Both the position numbers and the translations under genes were made by a program. From the NCBI GenBank assembly GCA_964645705.1, contig CAZYAB010000010.1, positions 1 to 31,944 of the forward strand: a stretch of 31,944 nucleotides of DNA, given 5' to 3'. Below the pieces are notes generated by a model. It made no database searches and had not been told where the DNA came from. It was given only the letters and a program-made list of their open reading frames with translations. The DNA is from CAXGTL01 sp964645705. GTDB lineage: Archaea > Nanobdellota > Nanobdellia > Woesearchaeales > CAXGTL01. The first letter of the stretch is position 1. Each line of letters opens with the position of its first letter. This document shows positions 22,361 to 30,077 of this stretch, piece by piece.

Positions 22361-23272
22361 ATGAAAAGAAAAGTAATAAAACAAGGGCCTGCAACATTAA
22401 TGATTAGTTTGCCTAGCAAATGGGCTAAGAACATTGGTCTTAAACAAGGGGATGAAGTTGAATTAATTGAAAAAGGCAATGGTCTCTTGATTTCATCAGG
22501 ATCTGTTTCTGAAGGCAAGGAATGTTTGATTGAATTAAAGAATATAAAACAACCAAGGCAAATCTCTAGACCAATATTTATCCAGTTTAGAAAAGGATAT
22601 GATATTATGAAGATTACATTCGATGACAGGTCTATATTAGATCATATAAGAAGGTATTTGGATGTTATGATGGGTTTTGAAATTACTGAACAAGGAAATA
22701 ATTATTGTATTATTAAGAATGTTGCTAAGATTGATAGTTCTGAGTTTGATAATCTTTTTAGAAGATATTTTTTGGTTACACTAAGAATGGCTGATGAAAG
22801 TATTAATTTTATTGAGAAAAAAGATTTTGTCTCTTTAAAAGATACTGCTTTGCTTGAAAATACTCAAAATAAACTATATGCAACTTGTTCTAGAATGGTA
22901 AACAAATCCACTTTGCCAAGAGATCGTGCAACTGCAATGTTTTTATTATTGCAAAGGATGGAAGATATTGGTGATGATTACAAATATATGTGTCAATATC
23001 TTAACCAGTTAAAGCCTAAGAATGTATCAAAAGAAATAATTAAATTATATAAAGATATTAATGTTATGTTAAGGAACACTTATGATTTTTATTATAAAAA
23101 AGAAAGTATATTTGCAAATAATATTATTTCTGATAAAAAGAAATTAATTGTAACTGCTCTTGATCTACTTGAAAAGGTTCAAAAAAAAGAATTAAGATTA
23201 GTGCATAAGTTAACTGAGCTTATTGTTAAGATATATGAATGCACTGAACCTATTTATGGAGTTATTATGTGA
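22361..23272 (+). CDS. AbrB-PhoU family regulator, paralogue 1
   Basis: The protein has 303 residues. Residues 1-48 are a SpoVT/AbrB DNA-binding hairpin (RKVIKQGPATLMISLPSKWAK, then LKQGDEVELIEKGNGLLI). The remainder is a PhoU-like helical region. This architecture is common in archaea and is assigned to phosphate-uptake regulation by analogy with bacterial PhoU. No Glu/Asp-rich metal motif (E/DxxxD) typical of PhoU is obvious. The transcript is leaderless by TATA position. It is divergent from the operon with cupin, CysQ-like phosphatase and kinase. It is a close relative of the protein at 24424-25353 in the first 45 residues and more distant after that. Confidence 0.9.
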   Translation: MKRKVIKQGPATLMISLPSKWAKNIGLKQGDEVELIEKGNGLLISSGSVSEGKECLIELKNIKQPRQISRPIFIQFRKGYDIMKITFDDRSILDHIRRYLDVMMGFEITEQGNNYCIIKNVAKIDSSEFDNLFRRYFLVTLRMADESINFIEKKDFVSLKDTALLENTQNKLYATCSRMVNKSTLPRDRATAMFLLLQRMEDIGDDYKYMCQYLNQLKPKNVSKEIIKLYKDINVMLRNTYDFYYKKESIFANNIISDKKKLIVTALDLLEKVQKKELRLVHKLTELIVKIYECTEPIYGVIM

Positions 23273-23278
23273 GGTTAT

Positions 23279-23332
23279 ATTTTTTCTAAATTACTAGTTT
23301 TTTTCTCTTTTATTTTTTAATTTATTTTATTT
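23279..23332 (+). terminator. T-rich terminator after AbrB-PhoU 1
   Basis: Several T-runs (T6, T7, T6) follow the stop on the plus strand, reaching the end of the convergent phosphatase gene. Confidence 0.55.
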
Positions 23333-24253
23333 ATATCCTGGCATCTTTTCTCTAATCAACTTTAACATATCTACACAATATTCTTTAGTTGGACCCAATA
23401 TTGTAAATCCATTTAGATAAATATGGCCGTTGTTTCTTGTTATTAATATATCTCCAATATTTCTTTTATTAAGATCTGAATCATAAGCAAAACCACCTGC
23501 TTCTTGATATGCAATGGCTGTGCAGCCAAAATCTAATATGTCTACTTCTCTAAACATGTATCCATAACTATGTTCATCTAATGTTTCATCTAAAAACGAC
23601 AAAAGATTTCCACAAGATGAATTAAAGTTTACAAGATTAGTAAAGTATTGTCTTAATTCTTTTACAGTTGATCCAACCCTAAATGGGTCATCAAAAGATG
23701 CTTTTTTTATTTTTGGCAACACTATTCTTTTATCATTAATGTATGTACCTTTTCCTTTTAATGTTTTTATTGTTTTTCCTAGTGCGGGAAAATGGAACAC
23801 TCCTCCTATTATGTCCTTACCATGGGCAAGATTAATACATATTGCAAAATAGTCTTTATTTTTTAGATCTCCTCCTTTTCCATGATTAGCGGGGTTTGTG
23901 TTTAATAAGTTTCTAGTTCCATCTATTGGATCAATCACAAAAGTATATTCTCCTTCTACGAGTTTTCCATAATGTGAAAATTCTTGTCTTAATAATTTGA
24001 TTTGACCATTTTCTTCTTCTCCAAGAATTCCACAAGAATTATATCCTTTTGTTAAAAGTTCTTCCATTGATATTATCTGTGCTTTTTCATCTAATTCTGA
24101 TAAAGCGGCTTTTTCATTTGCGACAATAGAAATGCTATCTTCAGCAGAAATCTCTTTCCCAATATCAGTTACAGTTCCATAACCTTTCATTACTTCTAAA
24201 CCAGCTTTTTTAGCTGCCATTACCATATTTTCAAGACATTTAATTTCATTCAT
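23327..24253 (-). CDS. Inositol-monophosphatase-family phosphatase, divergent type
   Basis: The protein has 308 residues. Family motifs are GILGEEENG (E79, E80), FVIDPIDGTRNLL (D108, D111) and a C-terminal EVDILDFGCTAIAYQEAGGFAYD, where the usual WDxAA is replaced by DILDFGCTA. The pattern matches the bifunctional FBPase/IMPase-like fold, but the substrate cannot be fixed. Between motif 1 and motif 2 it has an insertion with TNPANHGKGGDLKNK that the other two copies lack. AAGGTGGG precedes the ATG. It is a single gene, divergent from the second AbrB-PhoU regulator. Confidence 0.9.
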   Translation of the reverse strand: MNEIKCLENMVMAAKKAGLEVMKGYGTVTDIGKEISAEDSISIVANEKAALSELDEKAQIISMEELLTKGYNSCGILGEEENGQIKLLRQEFSHYGKLVEGEYTFVIDPIDGTRNLLNTNPANHGKGGDLKNKDYFAICINLAHGKDIIGGVFHFPALGKTIKTLKGKGTYINDKRIVLPKIKKASFDDPFRVGSTVKELRQYFTNLVNFNSSCGNLLSFLDETLDEHSYGYMFREVDILDFGCTAIAYQEAGGFAYDSDLNKRNIGDILITRNNGHIYLNGFTILGPTKEYCVDMLKLIREKMPGYK

Positions 24254-24310
24254 TTTCCCACCTTCCTATTTGATTTTTAACATTTTTCATAAAGAATAGG
24301 TATGTTAAAT

Positions 24311-24404
24311 CAAATATATATATTTTATTCCTATATCATAATAATATATAATTATATTCGTATATTTCAAAATATCTATATTCTTAGGAAAAGTTTATAA
24401 ATAA
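24311..24404. promoter_or_regulatory. Divergent promoters with palindromes, copy B
   Basis: TATA for the rightward gene is TTTATAAATAA (24394-24404), 30 bp before the ATG at 24424. ATATTCG (24354-24360) is shared with copy A, and ATATTT-CA-AAATAT (24362-24375) forms the adjacent inverted repeat. CAAATATATATATTTTAT (24311-24328) matches copy A's CAAACATATATATTTTAT and carries the leftward TATA. The similar order and spacing point to duplication of a regulator together with its control region. Confidence 0.65.
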
Positions 24405-24423
24405 GGACCATTTCTTATATTAT

Positions 24424-25353
24424 ATGAAGAGAAAAGTCATAAAACAAGGACCAGCATCTCTTGTTGTTAGCTTACCTAGTAAGTGGGTCAAGAAAAATAA
24501 TATTAAACAAGGAGATGAAGTTGATGTGGAAGAAGAGAGCAATGGTTTGTTTATTGCTCTTGAAAAGAGATCCAGAAAATATAAAAAAGTAGAAATCTCT
24601 ATTAAAGGGGTTGTAAGAAAAATACATGAATCTCAATATCATCATGTGAAAAACACGTTGAGCAGCCTTTATAAAAAAGGGTATAATGAGATACATATTA
24701 AATTTGACGATCCTGATGTCGAAAAACATATTAAAAGAGTTGTTGCTAGTTTAATGGGTTATGAATTAATAGAATTAAAGAAAAATTTCTGCATAGTAAA
24801 GGAATTAATGAAGCCAAATGAAGAACAACTTAAATCTGTGGAAAGAAGATGTTATATTATTATGAAGGAATATGCACGAATAGTTTATAATGAAATGATG
24901 AATGGATATAAAGAGAATAAAGAATTAATAGTAGAAAAAATTAAAATAATAGGAAAACACAATGATTTTTATAAAAAACTTTTAGTAGATTCTGATCTTG
25001 ACAAGTTTGAAATAATGTATAGATATTCTCATAATAGAACATTTGAGTTTTCATTAAGGGAATTTTTTCATGCATATGTTTTTGCTTATGACCATAAAGT
25101 TAAAGTTGACAAAAGAATTTTAAATTTTTTTAAGAAATATTTAGAAGCATTAGATTTTTTTTATACTATGTTTTTTAAATTTGATCCAGATCAATACTAT
25201 AAAGCTATGAATTATCGTAATCTCTTTTTTGAAGAAGGTTATCCACTTATGATGAAACTTAAAAAAGAACAGGTAATTATTTTATCCCATATCATGGCAG
25301 CATTAAGAAGATTTGCAAATAATCTTTCAATTTTGGTTTCTTTAAACTATTAA
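24424..25353 (+). CDS. AbrB-PhoU family regulator, paralogue 2
   Basis: The protein has 309 residues. The first 45 closely match paralogue 1 (MKRKVIKQGPA, VSLPSKWVKK, KQGDEVDVEE, NGLFIA), so DNA recognition is probably very similar. The following ~260 residues are PhoU-like and helical but differ substantially (VKNTLSSLYKKGYNEIHIKF, RRCYIIMKEYARIVYNEMM, with many Phe/Tyr). Divergent effector domains on near-identical binding domains suggest that both could act on shared operators. The message is predicted to be leaderless. It is divergent from the phosphatase gene at 23327-24253. Confidence 0.9.
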   Translation: MKRKVIKQGPASLVVSLPSKWVKKNNIKQGDEVDVEEESNGLFIALEKRSRKYKKVEISIKGVVRKIHESQYHHVKNTLSSLYKKGYNEIHIKFDDPDVEKHIKRVVASLMGYELIELKKNFCIVKELMKPNEEQLKSVERRCYIIMKEYARIVYNEMMNGYKENKELIVEKIKIIGKHNDFYKKLLVDSDLDKFEIMYRYSHNRTFEFSLREFFHAYVFAYDHKVKVDKRILNFFKKYLEALDFFYTMFFKFDPDQYYKAMNYRNLFFEEGYPLMMKLKKEQVIILSHIMAALRRFANNLSILVSLNY

Positions 25354-25359
25354 TTAATC

Positions 25360-25383
25360 TTTTTATTATTTTCTGTTTTTATT
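25360..25383 (+). terminator. T-rich terminator after AbrB-PhoU 2
   Basis: T5, T4 and T5 clusters follow the stop on the plus strand in the gap before the convergent gene. Confidence 0.45.
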
Positions 25384-25397
25384 AAGAAATTTCGAGT

Positions 25398-26180
25398 TTA
25401 ATGTCTAACCAAGATTTCAAGTATTTGCTTGTGAACTTTTTTATTCGTAGCTAAATAATTAGGCATATCAGGATACCAAGGATCGCCATTGAAAGTCGTA
25501 ACTTTGCCTCCAGCTTCTTCAATAAGAAGAGAACCCGCAGTTATATCCATGGATTTTGGAATAAAAGAAATAAGAGCTTCTGCATTCCCTTGAGCGATAA
25601 AAGGTAAATCATTAATAGCAACGCCATAAATTCTAATTGAACCAATTTTTGAGATGAATCTTTTTAAAGTTTCTATCTCTTTCCCTGTTTTATCTTTTAA
25701 TATACTACTACTCACAATAGCCAAGCTCTTATCTAAACTTCTCTCACTAACTCGCAACTTAGTTTTCTTATTAAAAGTAGTATCTGTTTTAAAAGCTCCT
25801 TTTCCTTTTTCTGCATAATAAACAACATTATTGAAAGCATCAAGTAAAAGCCCAAAAATAACTTTATTATATTTTAAGATTGCTATTTGCATCCCTGCAT
25901 GAGGAATACCACGAAGATAATTATTAGTTCCATCTAATGGATCCAGAATCCATTTATATTCAGTACTACCATTGACTATTCCTTTTTCTTCAGATATAAT
26001 AGTATCTTCAAGAAATCTTTTTTGTATTGTTTTTATCATTATTTCTTCAGATTCAAGGTCAATATTTGTAACATAATCTTCAGAAGTTTTCTCTTTAGCA
26101 AGGGTAATTTTTTCAAAACCATCTAAAATTAATTTATGAATATTCTTCGTTATTTCAAAAGCAAGTTCTTTTCTTTCCAT
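25398..26180 (-). CDS. Inositol monophosphatase family protein
   Basis: This 260-residue protein is the most canonical of the three: TIISEEKG (E64, E65), WILDPLDGTNNYLRGIP (D80, D83), then SMDITAGSLLIEEAGGKV for the third metal ligand region. DGTNNYLRGIPH is close to the usual DGTxNFxxGxP of inositol-1-phosphatases and archaeal IMPase/FBPases. Inositol phosphate or fructose-1,6-bisphosphate are the likely substrates. The predicted message is leaderless, with GATTTAAATATT ~24-35 bp upstream on the minus strand. It is convergent with the second AbrB-PhoU gene. Confidence 0.93.
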   Translation of the reverse strand: MERKELAFEITKNIHKLILDGFEKITLAKEKTSEDYVTNIDLESEEIMIKTIQKRFLEDTIISEEKGIVNGSTEYKWILDPLDGTNNYLRGIPHAGMQIAILKYNKVIFGLLLDAFNNVVYYAEKGKGAFKTDTTFNKKTKLRVSERSLDKSLAIVSSSILKDKTGKEIETLKRFISKIGSIRIYGVAINDLPFIAQGNAEALISFIPKSMDITAGSLLIEEAGGKVTTFNGDPWYPDMPNYLATNKKVHKQILEILVRH

Positions 26181-26357
26181 TAACTAATTGGTTGTAAATG
26201 ATAATATTTAAATCTTTGGTCCAAACATAAAATTACTTTAACTCAATATTTACATAACACCTATTCTGTTTTAGTTTCTTTGAATTGTTAATTTTCCTAA
26301 TTTTCCGAAACCTTTATTAATAACATATTGCTTTCTTAATTTCTTTTAGAAATAAAG

Positions 26358-26807
26358 GTGATAAAAATAAAAACAGGATACAAAGTATGCGACGCAATGA
26401 CTGAAAAACCAGTTATAGTAAAACCAAACACTTCTATTTCAGAATGTGCACGAATAATGTCAGAAAAACATGTTGGAAGTTTATTAATCAGTGAAAATAA
26501 TAAAATCTTAGGCTTAATAACAGAGCAAGACATTGTCAGAAAAGTAGTTGGAAGAGACCTAGACATTAAAAAAGAAAAAGTGGAAAATTTCATGGAAAAA
26601 AGATTAATAACAATTGCACCAGAAGTAGACATATTCGACGCAATCAACATGATGTCTGAGTATAATATAAGACATCTGCCTGTGATGAGTGATAATAAGA
26701 TGATTGGTTTTGTAACATTAAAAGACATTCTAAAGATTGAACCCGAATTATTTGAACTGTTAGTAGATAAATTCGAATTAAGAGAAACTGAAAGAAAACC
26801 TATTTAA
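26358..26807 (+). CDS. Two-CBS-domain protein
   Basis: The protein has 149 residues with two CBS motifs: ~8-60 (VCDAMTEKPVIVKPNTSISECARIMSEKHVGSLLI ... LGLITEQDIV) and ~72-128 (FMEKRLITIAPEVDIFDAINMM ... RHLPVMSDNKMIGFVTLKDIL). Such pairs bind adenine nucleotides and related ligands. The start is uncertain: GTG at 26358 sits inside an AGGTGAT that looks like a ribosome site, and no ATG follows before the domain begins. TATTAATAAC at ~26313-26322 is a possible TATA. It is tail-to-tail with RelA/SpoT, sharing TTAA as overlapping stops. A nucleotide-sensing link to (p)ppGpp is possible but not shown. Confidence 0.88.
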   Translation: MIKIKTGYKVCDAMTEKPVIVKPNTSISECARIMSEKHVGSLLISENNKILGLITEQDIVRKVVGRDLDIKKEKVENFMEKRLITIAPEVDIFDAINMMSEYNIRHLPVMSDNKMIGFVTLKDILKIEPELFELLVDKFELRETERKPI

Positions 26808-28714
26808 TCCAAAACATTCACGCCAACAACACCAGGCACTCCTTTAATATAATTAATCAATTTCTTAAAATTATCTTCATTAGTAATTTCTAGTGTCATA
26901 TTGATCTGTATGTTCTGTCTCCTAGGTTCAGAATTAATAGACCTGATGTTCATTTTAGAAACTGATATTATGTTAAGAATATCAGCCAATAACCCTACCC
27001 TATCTCTAACTGTTATTATCAATTTCTTTAAATTCCTTTTCTTATCAATTTTTTTCCAATTAACATCTACTCTTTTTAGATTAAGCATTGAATCAACATT
27101 AGGACAATTCTCAGAATGAATAGTTATCTTACCATCTTTTGTTTTAAATCCAATTATTTTTTCACCAACCTGTACTTCACAACACCTAGAAAATTTAACA
27201 ACAGGATTTTTCTCACCTTTAACAATGATCTCTCCACCGATTACTTTTCTATCTATATCATCATGTTTTTTAGGTCTTTTATCATCAAACTGTATGCCTA
27301 GTGCCTGCCTTATTTTTGCTTTTGCTTGGTTTGTTTTTGCAAATGTCAGCCACTGCCTAGAAGGTTTTGCATTATTTTGTGTCATTACTTCAACAATGTC
27401 TCCGCTTTTTAATTTATGTGACAATGGCACAAGTATGCTGTTAACTTTTGCTCTTGCACATTTATTTCCTATCTCAGAATGTATCTCATATGCAAAATCA
27501 ATTGGAGTAGAACCTTCTGGCAATGCAATAGGATCACCTTTTGGAGTAAAAACTATTATTTCATCTTTAAACAGATCAATTTTTACTGTTTCAATCAAAT
27601 CTTTTGCAGACTTAGATGTTCTTTGCCATTCTAAGAACTGTTTTAACCAAGATATTTTTCTATCGAATTTTTTATCTCTGTCTGTTCCTTTATATCTCCA
27701 GTGAGCAGCAATGCCTTCTTCTGCTTCAACATGCATGTCTTGCGTTCTTATCTGAATTTCTATTCCTTTTTTTTCAAACAATATGTCTGTGTGCAATGAT
27801 TGGTAACCATTTGGCTTAGGATTTGCAATAAAATCCTTGAACCTGTGAGGAAGATATTTCCAATTAGAATGCACAGTGCCCAATACCCTGTAACAATCTT
27901 CTTTAGATTTGGCAATTATTCTGATTGCTGTTAGATCATGTATGTCTTCAAAAGCATAACCTTCATCTGTTATTTTTCTGTATATTGAATAAAATGTTTT
28001 TGCCCTGCCATATATCTCAACAAAAGGAGTCTTTGATTCGATTAATTTTTGTCTGATTGTATTCATTACTCTTTTAACTCTTGCTTCTCTTTGTTGTTTT
28101 TTTTCTGCAATCTTGTTCTTTATATCAGCATAAATGTTAGGGTGAAGGTATCTTAATGAAAGATCTTCTAGTTCTGACTTTATTTTATACATTCCTAATT
28201 TGTGCGCAACAGCAGAATATATATCAAGCGATTCTTGTGAAACAGTCTTTTGTATTTTTTCTGGTTTAAACTTTAATGTTCTCATGTTATGCAATCTGTC
28301 TGCTAGTTTGATTAAGATGACTCTTATGTCTTTTGAAGTTGCTAATAATATTTTTCTTACAGTTGCAGCTTTTCTTTCCTCTGTCTCACCTATGTCAATC
28401 TTTCTTATCTTTGTAACTCCTTGCACTAGGTCTAGTATTTCTTTACCAAATTCTTCTTCAATCGTGTGTGCTCTTATCTTTGTATCTTCTATCACATCAT
28501 GCAATAGACCCGCTGCAATTGTTGCAGAATCAAGCTTCATGTTTATCAAGTTTTCAGCAGTCGCAACACAATGTTCAAAATAAGGTTCACCAGAGTCTCT
28601 TACCTGGCCTTGGTGCGACTTTTTAGAAAAATCATATGCTTTTCTGATTAGCAAGACATCTGCTTTTGGATTGTATTCAAGAACTTTGTTTATTAGTTGT
28701 TCTACTGAGAGCAT
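26804..28714 (-). CDS. Bifunctional-type (p)ppGpp synthetase/hydrolase (RelA/SpoT)
   Basis: This is a 636-residue full-length RSH. HD hydrolase (~25-190): HQGQVRDSGEPYFEH (H48), AAGLLHDVIEDT (H72, D73), LADRLHNMRTL. Synthetase (~225-345): GRAKTFYSIYRKI, LTAIRII, HRFKDFIANPKPNGYQSLHT and EIQIRTQDMHVEAEEGIAAHWRYK (E319). The RFKD motif is the basic RxKD type of bifunctional enzymes, and the HD residues are intact, so both activities are expected. TGS (~383-445) and a cysteine region (FSRCCEV, SENCPN) follow, then a C-terminal ACT domain (~560-636). Full-length RSH is uncommon in archaea. The TATA box is at 28737-28746. Confidence 0.96.
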   Translation of the reverse strand: MLSVEQLINKVLEYNPKADVLLIRKAYDFSKKSHQGQVRDSGEPYFEHCVATAENLINMKLDSATIAAGLLHDVIEDTKIRAHTIEEEFGKEILDLVQGVTKIRKIDIGETEERKAATVRKILLATSKDIRVILIKLADRLHNMRTLKFKPEKIQKTVSQESLDIYSAVAHKLGMYKIKSELEDLSLRYLHPNIYADIKNKIAEKKQQREARVKRVMNTIRQKLIESKTPFVEIYGRAKTFYSIYRKITDEGYAFEDIHDLTAIRIIAKSKEDCYRVLGTVHSNWKYLPHRFKDFIANPKPNGYQSLHTDILFEKKGIEIQIRTQDMHVEAEEGIAAHWRYKGTDRDKKFDRKISWLKQFLEWQRTSKSAKDLIETVKIDLFKDEIIVFTPKGDPIALPEGSTPIDFAYEIHSEIGNKCARAKVNSILVPLSHKLKSGDIVEVMTQNNAKPSRQWLTFAKTNQAKAKIRQALGIQFDDKRPKKHDDIDRKVIGGEIIVKGEKNPVVKFSRCCEVQVGEKIIGFKTKDGKITIHSENCPNVDSMLNLKRVDVNWKKIDKKRNLKKLIITVRDRVGLLADILNIISVSKMNIRSINSEPRRQNIQINMTLEITNEDNFKKLINYIKGVPGVVGVNVLD

Positions 28715-28736
28715 ATGGTATCTATAATGTATAGAG

Positions 28737-28746
28737 ATATATAAAT
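28737..28746 (-). promoter_or_regulatory. TATA box of RelA/SpoT gene
   Basis: ATTTATATAT on the minus strand lies ~32 bp before the ATG at 28714, predicting a leaderless message. Confidence 0.65.
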
Positions 28747-28756
28747 GTTTTTAGAA

Positions 28757-29428
28757 TTATTTCTCAATTTCAATAACTTCATATTTAAGCCCAGGTATAA
28801 GGTCTCTTTCAACAAACTCAGAATTCTTTTCAGTTATTTTATATCCTTCACCAACAAAGTTTATTATATCTCCTGTTTCAACTTGTTTTGCTTGTTCTTT
28901 GGTAAAATTCTCTTGACCAAATCCAAACCACCTATAGCTTTCTGAAATAATTATTTCTTTTTCACCTAATCCTAATGCCTTAACCTTGTAAATAATTTCT
29001 TTTTCAGGACATAATTCTTTGTTCACATAATTTTCTAGTTGCCAAACTTCATTTGCAACATTAATATTATAACCTTTAGCAAACCTAATTAATCTATACA
29101 AATTATTTTGTACTTTTTCTCTATTATTTGTTAGATAAAGTTCTTGTGTGGTTTCTAAATAATGCTCAGCTGTTGAAATTATGATTTTTCTTATTTGTGC
29201 TGAAACATCTTGCCCAGTATACTTTGAACAAACCAATGCCTCATAAAGCCTAAATATTACTTTATCTATATTACCATCCTTTGCTAATTCTTCTGCTTCA
29301 CTTAATTGATAGACCTGTTGTACACCTGCGTTTTCTTTTCTATATTGTTTCATAGAATTAGCATATATATTTGGAAGTAATAGAGAAATAAGAAATGTTG
29401 TTGTTCCAACCAAACCTACCTTGTTCAT
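28757..29428 (-). CDS. Secreted or anchored helical protein, unrecognised
   Basis: The protein has 223 residues. Residues 1-24 form a signal peptide or anchor (VGLVGTTTFLISLLLPNIYANS). The rest is helical and charged up to ~140. Then comes a beta-rich end (IIISESYRWFGFGQENFTKEQ, TGDIINFVGEGYKITEKNSEF) that may be a small barrel. It has no family I know. A TATA-like CATTTATATTTAA lies ~22-33 bp before the ATG on the minus strand. It is upstream of relA on the same strand, with a 42-bp gap containing relA's own TATA. Confidence 0.72.
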   Translation of the reverse strand: MNKVGLVGTTTFLISLLLPNIYANSMKQYRKENAGVQQVYQLSEAEELAKDGNIDKVIFRLYEALVCSKYTGQDVSAQIRKIIISTAEHYLETTQELYLTNNREKVQNNLYRLIRFAKGYNINVANEVWQLENYVNKELCPEKEIIYKVKALGLGEKEIIISESYRWFGFGQENFTKEQAKQVETGDIINFVGEGYKITEKNSEFVERDLIPGLKYEVIEIEK

Positions 29429-29481
29429 ATATCATAAGTAGTGTAGGATTAAATATAAATGTTTATGTTTTAGAGAAGGGT

Positions 29482-29958
29482 TTATTTTAAAGGCAATCTA
29501 ATCAAAAGATTGATCAAGTCTGAATATTCTGAAATACCAAGAGAACGACCTTCTTCGCATGTTTCAGAAACTAATGTGTTTTCAGCAAAATCAAGTAATT
29601 CTTTTTCTTGCAAAAGATTGTCTAATTTCTTATCTTTACCAGTTCTTATTTTATATCCAATATTCGCAGTACACTCGTGCATCAAAAGTTTATAATCTTC
29701 ATCAAAATAATATTCATCAATACAATATTTGTGATCTGTTGAATCCCTTGACAAAAATATATAATATTTTATTGTTTTATTTTTATAGAGTTTTCTAGTT
29801 TTATTTATTCTATGTATTTCTAATCTTTTGCTATATTTATCATAAACTTCTGTTACAACCAGGTGTAAGCTAAGTATAGTTAATGCGTAAGTTACTAATC
29901 TTTGTGTTCTTTTTTCTTCTTTCTCATCATCTATTATCAATATGTTTGATAGATCCAT
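29482..29958 (-). CDS. Unrecognised 158-aa protein
   Basis: This protein has an acidic/basic start (NILIIDDEKEEKRTQRLV), a hydrophobic stretch at ~22-38 (LVTYALTILSLHLVVTEVY) that may be a membrane segment or buried helix, and a basic middle (RINKTRKLYKNKTIKYYIFLSRD). The remainder is acidic with two cysteines. No family was recognised. TCTTTATATTC ~22-32 bp upstream on the minus strand is the likely TATA. Confidence 0.7.
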   Translation of the reverse strand: MDLSNILIIDDEKEEKRTQRLVTYALTILSLHLVVTEVYDKYSKRLEIHRINKTRKLYKNKTIKYYIFLSRDSTDHKYCIDEYYFDEDYKLLMHECTANIGYKIRTGKDKKLDNLLQEKELLDFAENTLVSETCEEGRSLGISEYSDLINLLIRLPLK

Positions 29959-30020
29959 ATTTTAGATAGGAGTATATTGGTGAATATAAAGATTTATATT
30001 TTAAAGAGTTTACTTCACTA

Positions 30021-30040
30021 TATAAATATTTATAAAATAA
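30021..30040 (+). promoter_or_regulatory. TATA region of the 585-aa gene
   Basis: Two abutting TATA-like elements (TATAAATATT and TATAAAATAA) lie 38-57 bp before the ATG. They leave room for the GGGGGATGAT ribosome site in a short leader. Confidence 0.5.
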
Positions 30041-30077
30041 GTTCTTTTTCTATATATAATTATTGGGGGATGATAAT

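Noticed and set aside
24472..24729. Minus-strand Phe-rich frame opposite AbrB-PhoU 2
   Set aside because: Covers the conserved DNA-binding hairpin and linker of a real gene; composition is typical antisense of a Lys-rich frame.
27225..27704. Plus-strand frame of 159 codons opposite RelA/SpoT
   Set aside because: RelA/SpoT is unambiguous on the minus strand; the frame has no ribosome site and Ser/Phe/Leu-rich antisense composition.
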